Of a stretch of 64,000 bases of DNA, positions 8,527 to 17,009 are shown piece after piece; position 1 is the first letter of the stretch; each line of letters opens with the position of its first letter. The notes under the pieces are model-generated. The model saw only the letters and a list, made by a program, of their open reading frames with translations, was not told the DNA's origin and searched no databases. Source of the stretch: Streptomyces sp. TRM68416 (GTDB lineage: Bacteria; Actinomycetota; Actinomycetes; Streptomycetales; Streptomycetaceae); assembly GCF_014596915.1 (NCBI RefSeq), contig NZ_JACVWU010000036.1, positions 1-64,000 of the forward strand. Reading direction: 5' to 3'. The position numbers were made by a program, and so were the translations under genes.

Positions 8527-9645
8527 GTGGAATTCGGGCTCTTTGTACAGGGGTACGTGGGCAAACGCGCCGAGACCGACCCGCTCGCCGAGCACAAGGC
8601 GCTGATGGAGGAGACCGAGTACGTCATCCAGGCCGACAAGTCCGGCTTCAAGTACGCCTGGGCCTCCGAGCACCACTTCCTGGAGGAGTACTCGCACCTC
8701 TCCGCGAACGACGTCTTCCTCGGCTACCTCGCACACGCCACCGAGCGGATCCACCTCGGCTCCGGCATCTTCAACCCCCTCGCCCAGGTCAACCACCCGG
8801 TCAAGGTCGCCGAGAAGGTCGCCATGCTCGACCACCTCAGCGGCAACCGCTTCGAGTTCGGCAGCGGACGCGGCGCCGGTTCGCACGAGATCCTCGGCTT
8901 CCTGCCCGGCATCACCGACATGAACCACACCAAGGAGATCTGGGAAGAGACCATCGCCGAGTTCCCCAAGATGTGGCTCCAGGACGAGTACGCCGGATTC
9001 CAGGGCAAGCACTGGTCACTGCCGCCGCGCAAGGTGCTGCCCAAGCCGTACGGCCCCTCGCACCCCGCCATGTGGTACGCGGCCGGCTCGCCCCCCTCGT
9101 ACGCCATGGCCGCGAAGAAGGGGCTCGGGGTGCTGGGGTTCAGCGTGCAGAAGGTCTCCGACATGGAGTGGGTGCTGGAGCAGTACAAGACCGCGATCGT
9201 GGACGCCGAGCCGATCGGGGACTTCGTCAACGACAACGTGATGGTGACCACGACGGCGATCTGCGCGCCCACGCATGACGAGGCCGTGCGGATCGCCGTG
9301 AGCGGCGGGCTGCACTACCTGCCCTCGCTGGTGTTCCGGTACCACGACACGTTTCCTCGGCCCGAGGGGTTCCCGGTGTGGCCGGAGACGCTGCCCGAGT
9401 ACACCGAGGAGTTCGTCGAGGTCCTCATCGAGGAGGAGCTGCTGATCTGCGGGGATCCGGACGAGGTGCTCACGCAGTGCAAGCGGTGGGAGCAGGCCGG
9501 GGCGGACCAGTTGAGCTTCGGGCTGCCGGTGGGGGTGCCGAAGGAGGAGACGTTGCAGACGATTCGGCTGATCGGGGAGCACGTGATTCCGAAGATCGAC
9601 ACGGATCCTGTGCATCGGACTTCGCGGTTCCGGGGGGTTGGCTGA
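8527..9645 (+). CDS. LLM-class flavin-dependent monooxygenase
   Basis: The 372-residue protein is a longer luciferase-like enzyme than its neighbour at 6748. It has WASEHHFLEEYSHLSAND near residues 42-60, MLDHLSGNRFEFGSGRG and a C-terminal CKRWEQAGADQLSF block. The WASEHHF motif is typical of FMN/alkanal-type members. It starts with GTG and has its own palindromic operator. Probably it performs an oxygenation step in the same pathway as the amidohydrolases and aldehyde dehydrogenase. Confidence 0.85.
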   Translation: MEFGLFVQGYVGKRAETDPLAEHKALMEETEYVIQADKSGFKYAWASEHHFLEEYSHLSANDVFLGYLAHATERIHLGSGIFNPLAQVNHPVKVAEKVAMLDHLSGNRFEFGSGRGAGSHEILGFLPGITDMNHTKEIWEETIAEFPKMWLQDEYAGFQGKHWSLPPRKVLPKPYGPSHPAMWYAAGSPPSYAMAAKKGLGVLGFSVQKVSDMEWVLEQYKTAIVDAEPIGDFVNDNVMVTTTAICAPTHDEAVRIAVSGGLHYLPSLVFRYHDTFPRPEGFPVWPETLPEYTEEFVEVLIEEELLICGDPDEVLTQCKRWEQAGADQLSFGLPVGVPKEETLQTIRLIGEHVIPKIDTDPVHRTSRFRGVG

Positions 9646-9654
9646 GGTGCGTTG

Positions 9655-9730
9655 GCGGGTGCGGGTTCGTGGGGGCTGGTCGCGCCCACGCGGCGGAGCC
9701 GCACATCGACACAGCCCCGCGCCCCTAGAC
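9655..9730 (+). repeat. Streptomyces-type intergenic palindrome
   Basis: This GC-rich block contains gggggctggtcgcgcccac and cagccccgcgcccct, able to fold back on itself (ggggctg with cagcccc). The same family of sequence, seen in many Streptomyces intergenic regions, recurs at 14455-14500. It probably acts as a terminator or spacer between 8527 and 9764. Confidence 0.6.
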
Positions 9731-9763
9731 AAGCCATAGCTCCCCATCTCAGGAGGTGAACCC

Positions 9764-11497
9764 ATGCTCGATCACGTCATCAAAGGGGCGTCCGTCGTTG
9801 ATGGGACCGGTGCGCCCGCCTATACCGCCGACGTGGGTATCCGGGAAGGGCGGGTCGCGGTGATCGCTCCCGGCGTCACCGAGCCCTCCCGCTCCTCCGA
9901 GGACGCCTCCGGCCTCGTCCTCGCCCCGGGCTTCGTAGATCCGCACACGCACTACGACGCCCAGCTGTTCTGGGACCCGTACGCCACCCCCTCCCTCAAC
10001 CACGGGGTGACCACCGTCGCCGCCGGGAACTGCGGGTTCACCCTGGCGCCGCTGAACCCCGACCGCCCCGAGGACGCCGACTACACGCGGCGGATGATGT
10101 CCAAGGTCGAGGGCATGTCGCTGGTGGCGCTGGAGGAGGGGGCGCCCTGGAACTGGCACGGGTTCGGGGAGTACCTGGACGCGCTGGAGGGGCGGATCGC
10201 CGTCAACGCCGGGTTCATGGTGGGGCACTGTGCGCTGCGGCGGTACGTGATGGGCCCCGACGCCGTCGGCGGGCAGCCCGGCGAGGAGCAACTGGCCGCG
10301 ATGGTGCGGCTGTTGCACGAGGCGATGGACGCCGGTGCCTGGGGGTTCTCCACCACGCAGTCCTCCACGCACTCCGACGGGGACGGGCAGCCCGTCGCCT
10401 CCCGGCACGCCCGGCCCGAGGAGCTGCTCGCGCTGTCGCGGGCCGTCGGGGAGCACGAGGGGACGCAGATCGAGGCGATCGTGGCCGGGTGCCTCGACCA
10501 GTTCAGCGACGCGGAGATCGAGCTGTTCGCGGAGATGAGCGCGGCGGCGGGACGGCCGCTGAACTGGAACGTACTGACCGTCGACGCGGCCGTCCCCGAA
10601 CGCGTGCCCCGGCAACTGCTCGCCGGCGAGCGGGCCAGGAAGGCGGGCGGCCGGGTCGTCGCCCTGACCATGCCGATCCTCACGCCGATGAACATGTCGC
10701 TGGGCACCTTCTGCGCGCTGAACCTGATACCCGGCTGGGGGCCGATTCTGGGGCTTCCCGTGCCCGAGCGCATCGAGAAACTCCGCGACCCCGGCGTCCG
10801 CGCCGAGATGCTGCGGCACGCCGAGTCCAAGGAGGCCGGTGTCTTCCGGCGGCTCGCGGACTTCGGGCGGTACGTCATCGGCGACACGTACAGCGAGGCG
10901 AACCGGGGGCTGAGCGGGCGCGTGGTGCGGGACATCGCGCGGGAGCGGGGACAGGACCCCTTCGCCTGCCTGGTGGACATCTGCGCCCACGACGAGCTGC
11001 GGACCGTGCTGTGGCCGATGCCGACGGACAACGACCCGGCGTCCTGGGCGCTGCGCGCGCAGACCTGGAGCCACGAGGACGTGCTGCTGGGCGGCTCGGA
11101 CGCCGGGGCGCACCTGGACCGCATGTGCGGGGCGCCGTACACGACCCGCTTCCTCGGGGACTGTCTGCGGGGCCGGAAGCTGGTGGGGCTCGAGCAGGCG
11201 GTGCGGATGCTGACGGACGACCCGGCGCGGCTGTTCGGACTGCGCGAGCGGGGGCGGATCCAGGAGGGCTTCCATGCGGATCTCGTGCTCTTCGACCCGG
11301 AGCGGATCGACGCGGGCACGGCCACCCTGGTGCACGACCTGCCGGGTGACAGTCCGCGGCTGGACTCCAAGGCCCTCGGGGTGCGTGCCGTGTGGGTCAA
11401 CGGGGTCGAGGCGATCCGGGACGACGTGGTGACGGGGACGGTGCCGGGGCGGGTGCTGCGGTCCGGGCGGGACACGCGGACGGTGAGCACCCGGTGA
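9764..11497 (+). CDS. N-acyl-D-amino-acid deacylase family amidohydrolase (amidohydrolase_3)
   Basis: The 577-residue protein has PGFVDPHTHYDAQ (HTH at 61-63), GNCGFTLAP, VGHCALRRYVMG and LLGGSDAGAHLD, then a C-terminal beta-sandwich strand set ending PGRVLRSGR. These are hallmarks of the D-aminoacylase/dihydroorotase-like family. AGGAGGTGA gives a near-perfect ribosome-binding site. Its stop overlaps the GTG of the aldehyde dehydrogenase. D-aminoacylase activity should not be assumed, since this subfamily often travels with luciferase-like enzymes in catabolic clusters. Confidence 0.87.
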   Translation: MLDHVIKGASVVDGTGAPAYTADVGIREGRVAVIAPGVTEPSRSSEDASGLVLAPGFVDPHTHYDAQLFWDPYATPSLNHGVTTVAAGNCGFTLAPLNPDRPEDADYTRRMMSKVEGMSLVALEEGAPWNWHGFGEYLDALEGRIAVNAGFMVGHCALRRYVMGPDAVGGQPGEEQLAAMVRLLHEAMDAGAWGFSTTQSSTHSDGDGQPVASRHARPEELLALSRAVGEHEGTQIEAIVAGCLDQFSDAEIELFAEMSAAAGRPLNWNVLTVDAAVPERVPRQLLAGERARKAGGRVVALTMPILTPMNMSLGTFCALNLIPGWGPILGLPVPERIEKLRDPGVRAEMLRHAESKEAGVFRRLADFGRYVIGDTYSEANRGLSGRVVRDIARERGQDPFACLVDICAHDELRTVLWPMPTDNDPASWALRAQTWSHEDVLLGGSDAGAHLDRMCGAPYTTRFLGDCLRGRKLVGLEQAVRMLTDDPARLFGLRERGRIQEGFHADLVLFDPERIDAGTATLVHDLPGDSPRLDSKALGVRAVWVNGVEAIRDDVVTGTVPGRVLRSGRDTRTVSTR

Positions 11498-12939
11498 GCC
11501 GGCGGCTGTTCGTCGGCGGCTCCTGGGTGGTGCCGGAGCACGGGCACTACGAGGTGGTCGACCCGGCGACCGAGGGGACCGTCGGGTGGGCCCCGGAAGC
11601 CTCGCGGGATCAGGTGTACGCGGCCTGCGCCGCGGCCCGCGAGGCCCTCGGGCCCTGGTCGCGCACGCCCCCCGAGGAACGGGCGGCGATCCTCGCCCGG
11701 GCGGCGGACACCGTACGGGAGCGGCTGGTGCCGTACGCGGAGCTGGCGCAGGCCGAGACCGGGGCGACGACGGCGACCGCCCGCGCCCTGCAGGTCGGGG
11801 TGGCCGCGGCCCGGTTCCGGCGCTACGCGCGCGTGGAGAGCGCCGAGTGGGCGATCCCGCCGCAGATCAACGAGGCCGGGGTGATGGGGAAGGCCGCGGT
11901 GATGGGGGCGCTCGCCGTGCGCCAGCCCGTCGGGGTCGTCGCCTGCGTCACCTCGTACAACAACCCGTGGGCCAACGCGGCGGGCAAGGTCGCCCCGGCG
12001 CTGGCCATGGGCAACACCGTGGTGGTGAAACCGGCCCCGCAGGATCCCCTGTCCGTCTACCGGATGGCGGAGGCGCTGGAGGCGGCGGGCGTGCCGCGGG
12101 GGGTCGTGAACGTGGTCTCCGGGACCTCGGTGGAGCTGGGCGAGGCGCTGGTCGGCTGCGCCGACGTCGACATGGTCAGCTTCACCGGCTCCACGGCGGT
12201 CGGGCGGCGGATCGCCGAGGTGTGCGGGCGCGACATGCGACGGCAGCTGATGGAGCTGGGCGGAAAGGGCGCGGCCCTCGTCTTCGACGACGCCGACCTC
12301 GGCTCGGCGGTGGCGGGCATCGGGACGACGTTCTCCTTCTACAGCGGCCAGATCTGCACGGCCCCGACCCGGGTGCTGGCCCAGCGGGGCGTGTACGAGC
12401 GGCTGGTCGAGCGGCTGGCCGCGTACGCGGGGCGGCTGAAGGTCGGCGACCCGCGCGAGCCGGACACGGTCGTCGGGCCGGTGATCTCGGCCGCGCACCG
12501 GGAGCGCGTGGAGGCGTACGTCGAACTGGGCCGCAAGGAGGGCGCGACGATCGTCGCGGGCGGCGAGCGGCCGCCCCTGGAGAAGGGCTTCCACGTCGCT
12601 CCGACGCTGCTCGCCGACTGCTCCAACGACATGCGGGTGGCCCGCGAGGAGATCTTCGGCCCGGTGGTGTGCGTGATCCCCTTCGACGACGAGGAGGAGG
12701 GCATCGCCCTGGCCAACGACTCCGACTACGGCCTCATCGACTACGTCTGGTCCGGCGACGTGGCCCGCGCCTTCCGCGTGGCCCGACGGCTGCGGGCGGG
12801 CGGGGTCGGCGTGAACACCGTGGGCCGGAACATGGAGGCACCGTTCGGCGGCTTCAAGGCCAGCGGCGTCGGCCGCGACGTCGGCTCCTACGCGCTGCAC
12901 GCCTACAGCGAGGTACAGGCGATCGTGTGGCCGGGGTGA
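11494..12939 (+). CDS. Aldehyde dehydrogenase
   Basis: The 481-residue NAD(P)-dependent aldehyde dehydrogenase has FTGSTAVGRRI (Rossmann turn), general-base Glu in MELGGKG (E254), the catalytic Cys in SGQICTAPTR (C288) and EEIFGPVV. The GTG at 11494 overlaps the preceding stop by 4 bp (GTGA), which decides the start. It is the last gene of the catabolic run and presumably oxidises an aldehyde released upstream. Confidence 0.92.
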   Translation: MSRRLFVGGSWVVPEHGHYEVVDPATEGTVGWAPEASRDQVYAACAAAREALGPWSRTPPEERAAILARAADTVRERLVPYAELAQAETGATTATARALQVGVAAARFRRYARVESAEWAIPPQINEAGVMGKAAVMGALAVRQPVGVVACVTSYNNPWANAAGKVAPALAMGNTVVVKPAPQDPLSVYRMAEALEAAGVPRGVVNVVSGTSVELGEALVGCADVDMVSFTGSTAVGRRIAEVCGRDMRRQLMELGGKGAALVFDDADLGSAVAGIGTTFSFYSGQICTAPTRVLAQRGVYERLVERLAAYAGRLKVGDPREPDTVVGPVISAAHRERVEAYVELGRKEGATIVAGGERPPLEKGFHVAPTLLADCSNDMRVAREEIFGPVVCVIPFDDEEEGIALANDSDYGLIDYVWSGDVARAFRVARRLRAGGVGVNTVGRNMEAPFGGFKASGVGRDVGSYALHAYSEVQAIVWPG

Positions 12940-12951
12940 GGGGGGCGGCGG

Positions 12952-13251
12952 CTACAGGTCGAACGCGGCACGGAGGCCGATCTCGACGGCTTCCATGACG
13001 CGCTGGTCCACCGGCCCCAGGTCCTGAGCGAAGCGCGGTTCGGACAGTGTGCGGAACTCGCCGAGCACGACGGTGCCGGTCGAGGGCGAGGCTACGGGGA
13101 TGTCGACGAGTGTGGCCTCACGTACTTGCTGGGGGTACAGCAGTACGCAGGTGGCGCACTTGTTCTGCGCGTTGAGCGCGTCGGACGAGACCACCAGGAC
13201 GTGCGCGGGGCCTCCGGCGAAGTTCACTTGATAGACGTGCCCACGCTTCAC
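12952..13251 (-). CDS. PemK/MazF-family toxin
   Basis: The 99-residue protein begins VKRGHVYQVNF, the usual start of PemK/MazF RNases, followed by HVLVVSSDALN and a LVDIP strand. MazF-type toxins cleave mRNA and form a complex with a small antitoxin. I place the start at the GTG that overlaps the antitoxin stop (GTGA), not at the upstream start seven codons earlier. The gene is convergent with the aldehyde dehydrogenase. Confidence 0.82.
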   Translation of the reverse strand: MKRGHVYQVNFAGGPAHVLVVSSDALNAQNKCATCVLLYPQQVREATLVDIPVASPSTGTVVLGEFRTLSEPRFAQDLGPVDQRVMEAVEIGLRAAFDL

Positions 13252-13478
13252 CGGCCTGCCACCCGGCCCCACCGCTCCAGGGTCTCCTCCTCGGTCTCGT
13301 CCGGCTTGCCGACCGTCGTCACGATTCCGGCTTCGGCGCGCAGTCGCGCGGATCGTTCCAGCTCCTCGGCGAGCATCTGCTGGCGCAGTATGCGCGCCGT
13401 GTAGGCCGAGGCGTTGCCCTTCGACTTCACGAAGGCGGCGACCTCGTCGGGCAGGCTCATCGTCATGTTCACCGTCAT
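13248..13478 (-). CDS. Ribbon-helix-helix-type antitoxin partner
   Basis: The 76-residue protein has an N-terminal MSLPDEVAAFVKSKG strand-helix segment like ribbon-helix-helix antitoxins and a charged C-terminal tail (DETEEETLERWGRV) of the sort that wraps around MazF. It is directly upstream of and overlaps the toxin gene. A second in-frame ATG lies four codons in. It probably represses its own promoter together with the toxin. Confidence 0.8.
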   Translation of the reverse strand: MTVNMTMSLPDEVAAFVKSKGNASAYTARILRQQMLAEELERSARLRAEAGIVTTVGKPDETEEETLERWGRVAGR

Positions 13479-13605
13479 GCGAGCATCATACGACCGTCAT
13501 GCGGGCTGGGTGGCGCATTCGAGTTCACGCACGTTTCGCGCTCCGGCCCACGCGTGGCGGCCCGGGGCCCCTTTAATGGTGCCCTGAGCGAGGGGCGGGT
13601 GGTCC

Positions 13606-14424
13606 GTGCGCGTCGTGACCTGGAATCTGTGGTGGCGGTTCGGCCCCTGGCGTGAGCGGCAGAAGGCGATCCTGGCCGTGCTGCGGGAGCTGCGGCCCGA
13701 CGTGGTGGGTCTGCAGGAGGTGTGGGCCGCCGACGGCGAGAACCTCGCCGAGTGGCTCGCCGGGGCCCTCGGCATGCACTGCGCCTGGGCCCCGTCCCCG
13801 GCCCCCGAACGCTGGCGGCGGCGCATCGACGACCCGACCGCCGACATCGGCACCGCCGTGCTCAGCCGCTGGCCGGTCACCGAGCGGGACGTCCTGCGGC
13901 TACCGGCACCGGACGATCTGGACGACGGCCGACTGGCCCTGTACGCGCGCCTGGCGCGTCCCGGAGGCCCCGTCCCCTTCTTCACCACGCACTTCACCTC
14001 GGCCCTGCACGCCTCCGCCGTGCGGTGCCAACAGGCCGCCGCCCTCGCCGAGTTCGTCGCGGCACACCGGCACGGCACCGGCTTCCCGCCCGTCGTCACC
14101 GGCGACTTCAACGCCCGGCCCGACTCCGACGAGATCCGCCTCTTCAGCGGCACCCGCACCGCGCCCGCCGTCCCCGGCCAGGTCTTCTTCGACGCCTGGG
14201 AGTACGCCGACCCGGCCGCCCCCTCCGCCACCTGGGACACCACCAACCCGTACGTCCACGCAGGCCTCGGCCCGAGCGTCCGCGTCGACTACGTCCTCGT
14301 CGGCGCACCGGCCGGCCCGGAGGGGGAGGGGACGGTGCTGGACGTACGCCGTGCCGGTCACGGTCCGGCGAACGGTGTATGGCCGTCCGACCACGCGGCG
14401 GTGGTGGCGGACCTGGAGGGGTGA
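13606..14424 (+). CDS. Endonuclease/exonuclease/phosphatase family protein
   Basis: The 272-residue protein has the family motifs in order: WNLWW near the N-terminus, GLQEV, FFTTHFTS, VTGDFNARPDSDE and a terminal WPSDHAAVVADL. These metal-dependent phosphoesterases act on nucleic acids, inositol phosphates or phospholipids; which one applies here cannot be read from the sequence. No signal peptide is visible. It starts with GTG after GAGGGGCGG. Confidence 0.85.
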   Translation: MRVVTWNLWWRFGPWRERQKAILAVLRELRPDVVGLQEVWAADGENLAEWLAGALGMHCAWAPSPAPERWRRRIDDPTADIGTAVLSRWPVTERDVLRLPAPDDLDDGRLALYARLARPGGPVPFFTTHFTSALHASAVRCQQAAALAEFVAAHRHGTGFPPVVTGDFNARPDSDEIRLFSGTRTAPAVPGQVFFDAWEYADPAAPSATWDTTNPYVHAGLGPSVRVDYVLVGAPAGPEGEGTVLDVRRAGHGPANGVWPSDHAAVVADLEG

Positions 14425-14560
14425 GCCACGGCCCGCACCGCCGTCCATCCCGCGGGCCGGTGGGAGCTGGTCGCGCAGTTCCCCGCGCCCCTTCGAGGCG
14501 CTCACCCCAAGCAGGCGGTGCCGGGCCGCGCGACCCACCCCACGCCAACCCCGCACCGCC
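14425..14560. repeat. Streptomyces-type intergenic repeat between convergent genes
   Basis: The gap contains gagctggtcgcgcagttccc and cgcgcccctt, the familiar Streptomyces extragenic palindrome, followed by a GC-rich run. It separates two convergent genes and may serve as a two-way terminator. It is related to the block at 9655. Confidence 0.6.
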
Positions 14561-15967
14561 TCACCCGCCGAGGAAGATCGGGTTCGTGAACGCGGCCGGC
14601 GCCCCCGGCAGTGGGCCTATCGCTGTCTCGTGCCGCAACTCCGCCCGCACGTAAGCCGCGTAGGACGGCGTGGTCCGCCACTCGACCACCCCCGCTCCCG
14701 ACACCGGCAGCGGTGCGCTCGTGAACAGTGCGCCCTGGTCGGTCACGAAGCGGACCGTGCAGCGCGGGGCGCCCGTGGCCTCCAGGCGGACGGTGACCGG
14801 GGTGTCCGCCGCGGTCTCCAACCGGCCGCCGATGCCCGCCTGTTCGCCGTGCTCGTCCGATGCCGTGAAGGCCAGGGAGACGTGCCGCGACTCGGCCACG
14901 TACGAACGCCCCGCCCGGATCCCCTCCAGGATCGCCTCCCGGGTCAGGTCGTCGGCGAGGACGACTGTCTGCGGGGTGCCGACCGGGTCGGGATCCCGGT
15001 GGGCGTCGCTGTTGCCCATCGCCGGGATCCAGTCACGGCCGTCCCGTACGGAGGCGACGAGCATGCTGTCCCAGTGGGCCAGCGCCATCTCGTCGTCGGG
15101 CGTGCAGGCGCCGTTCCACACCTCGACCGCGTCCGCCTCGCCGTAGCCGAACTTCCAGTTGCAGCCGATGCAGGGGGCGTGCGGATGCGCCGGTACGACC
15201 AGGCCGCCCGCCCGCCGGATCTGCCGTGCGAACCGGCCGAAGCGGTGGTCGCGGGCCCGGTAGCGCCAGTCGACGAACGTGCCGGGATCGGTGCCCAGCG
15301 CCACGACGTGACCGTTCCGGGTGGTGACCTCCTCGCCCAGCAGCACCAGCAGGTCGTCGCCCGCCACGTCCGCCCAATGGGCGTGCGCGGACTGGGTGTT
15401 GTGCTCGGAGCTGTTGATGAAGTCCAGGCCCGCGGCCCGCGCGAGCGCGCCGATCTCGGCCGGGGTGCGTCGGCCGTCGGAGTACCAGGAGTGCAGGTGG
15501 CAGTCCCCGCGGTACCAGTCCCGGCCCCGCCCCCGGGCCCGCTGCGGCGGGTACACCGGCTCGGCGACGGCGCCCTGGTCGCCGTAGGAGAGCGTGACCG
15601 TCAGCTCGTAGGCCAGGCCCTGCGGGGCGACCGTGTACGGGCCGAGCGCGAGGTGCCAGGTGCCCTCGGGCAGCGGGCCCGGGAGGTACCCGGGCGTCGC
15701 GTCGTCGGCGCGGACGAAGAACTCGGTGCGCGCGCCGCCCGACCAGCCCCGGAAGCCCTTGCCGCCGAGGTCGGTGCCCCGTTCGTCGAAGAGGCCGATG
15801 TCGAGGGCGTTGCCCGGGGTGCCGGGCGGGACGGCGGGCCGGTCGTAGGTGTAGGAGACCCTGATCTCCCTTACGCCGTCCGGGACTTCGAGGGGTACGT
15901 ACACGTAGTCGGGGGAGCCGGTGGGCAGCGTGCCTCGGATCGTGCGCGTCTCCGGGTCGAGGGTCAC
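14561..15967 (-). CDS. PHP-domain phosphoesterase with N-terminal beta domain
   Basis: The 468-residue protein has an N-terminal beta-rich region (about 1-150) and a PHP domain with RGDCHLHSWYSDG, INSSEHNTQ, LGEEVTT, VVPAHPHAP and GNSDAHRDPD as metal ligands. A C-terminal beta-sandwich follows. PHP enzymes hydrolyse phosphate esters with two or three metals. The GTG at 15967 is the only plausible start; GGAGG sits one base before it, too close to work normally, so leaderless translation is possible. It is divergent from the luciferase-like gene at 16085. Confidence 0.83.
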   Translation of the reverse strand: MTLDPETRTIRGTLPTGSPDYVYVPLEVPDGVREIRVSYTYDRPAVPPGTPGNALDIGLFDERGTDLGGKGFRGWSGGARTEFFVRADDATPGYLPGPLPEGTWHLALGPYTVAPQGLAYELTVTLSYGDQGAVAEPVYPPQRARGRGRDWYRGDCHLHSWYSDGRRTPAEIGALARAAGLDFINSSEHNTQSAHAHWADVAGDDLLVLLGEEVTTRNGHVVALGTDPGTFVDWRYRARDHRFGRFARQIRRAGGLVVPAHPHAPCIGCNWKFGYGEADAVEVWNGACTPDDEMALAHWDSMLVASVRDGRDWIPAMGNSDAHRDPDPVGTPQTVVLADDLTREAILEGIRAGRSYVAESRHVSLAFTASDEHGEQAGIGGRLETAADTPVTVRLEATGAPRCTVRFVTDQGALFTSAPLPVSGAGVVEWRTTPSYAAYVRAELRHETAIGPLPGAPAAFTNPIFLGG

Positions 15968-16034
15968 GCCTCCAACGTAGGCGCGGCGGCGGCTCCCGTC
16001 ACGCCCCCGGGGAGCCGTCGGAAGTCGGCAGGTG

Positions 16035-16046
16035 CCGACCGGTCGG
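16035..16046. promoter_or_regulatory. 12-bp palindrome between divergent genes
   Basis: CCGACCGGTCGG is a perfect palindrome in the 117-bp divergent promoter region of 14561 and 16085. It resembles TetR-type operators. Confidence 0.5.
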
Positions 16047-16084
16047 TATCGACTTCCTTCCCCGGGCGCGGTACAGATGCGGAC

Positions 16085-16930
16085 ATGCGTATCGCTGCCA
16101 CGATCTTCCTCACCGACGAGACGATCACCCCCACCCGGCTCGCCCGCGAACTGGAGCAGCGCGGGTTCGCCGGGCTCTACCTGCCCGAACACACCCACAT
16201 CCCCGTCGAGCGGACCAGCCCGTACCCGGCGGGCGGCGAGCTGCCGCCCGAGTACGCCCGCACCCTCGACCCCTTCGTCGCCCTCGGCCAGGCCGCCGCG
16301 GTCACCGAGCGGCTCGGCCTCGGCACCGGCATCACGCTGGTCGCACAGCACGACCCGATCGACCTCGCCAAGCAGATCGCCACCCTCGACCACCTCTCCC
16401 ACGGCCGCTTCACCCTCGGCGTCGGCTTCGGCTGGAACGTGGAGGAGGCAGCCGACCACGGCGTGGAGTGGCGCACGCGGCGCGAACTCGTCCGGGACCG
16501 GATGGCGCTGATGCGAGCACTCTGGGCGCAGGAACCTGCCGCGTACGAGGGGGAGTTCGGGTCGGTGCGTGCCTCGTACGCGTACCCGAAGCCGGTGCAG
16601 AAGCCGCGGGGCCCGGTCAACGGTCCGCGCACCCTGGTCGGCGGGGCCGCAGGGCCGAAGCTGTTCGCCCACATCTGCGCGTACGCCGACGGCTGGCTGC
16701 CGATCGGCGGGCGGGGCCTGTCGGAGTCGCTGCCGGTGCTGCGTGCCGCGTGGGCGGAGGCGGGCCGGGCACCGGACGCCCTCCAGATCGTCCCGTACGC
16801 CGTCCAGCCCACGCCCGGCAAGCTGGCGCACTACGCGGATCTCGGCATCGAGGAGATCGTGGTGCAGCTGCCCGCGGCGGGGGAGGCGGAGGTGCTTCGC
16901 GTACTCGACGACTACGCCCGCTTCCAGTGA
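16085..16930 (+). CDS. LLM-class F420-dependent oxidoreductase
   Basis: The 281-residue luciferase-like TIM barrel has FAGLYLPEHTHIPV, ATLDHLSHGRFTLGVGFGW and RTLVGGAAGPKLFAHICAYA. The compact size and these blocks fit the actinobacterial F420-dependent subfamilies. It ends 79 bp before FO synthase, whose product feeds F420 synthesis; the proximity supports F420 as cofactor. Confidence 0.85.
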   Translation: MRIAATIFLTDETITPTRLARELEQRGFAGLYLPEHTHIPVERTSPYPAGGELPPEYARTLDPFVALGQAAAVTERLGLGTGITLVAQHDPIDLAKQIATLDHLSHGRFTLGVGFGWNVEEAADHGVEWRTRRELVRDRMALMRALWAQEPAAYEGEFGSVRASYAYPKPVQKPRGPVNGPRTLVGGAAGPKLFAHICAYADGWLPIGGRGLSESLPVLRAAWAEAGRAPDALQIVPYAVQPTPGKLAHYADLGIEEIVVQLPAAGEAEVLRVLDDYARFQ

Positions 16931-17009
16931 CACGCTGCAACGCCCGGCGGCCGGAGAAGAACCGGGCAGCGCTTGTCCGTACTGATCAAGCCGCTCGTAT
17001 GCTCGAAGG

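Noticed and set aside
10081..12900. 939-codon open frame on the minus strand
   Set aside because: It is antisense to the D-aminoacylase-like and aldehyde dehydrogenase genes, which have clear motifs and coupling. The frame is a by-product of high GC at third positions.
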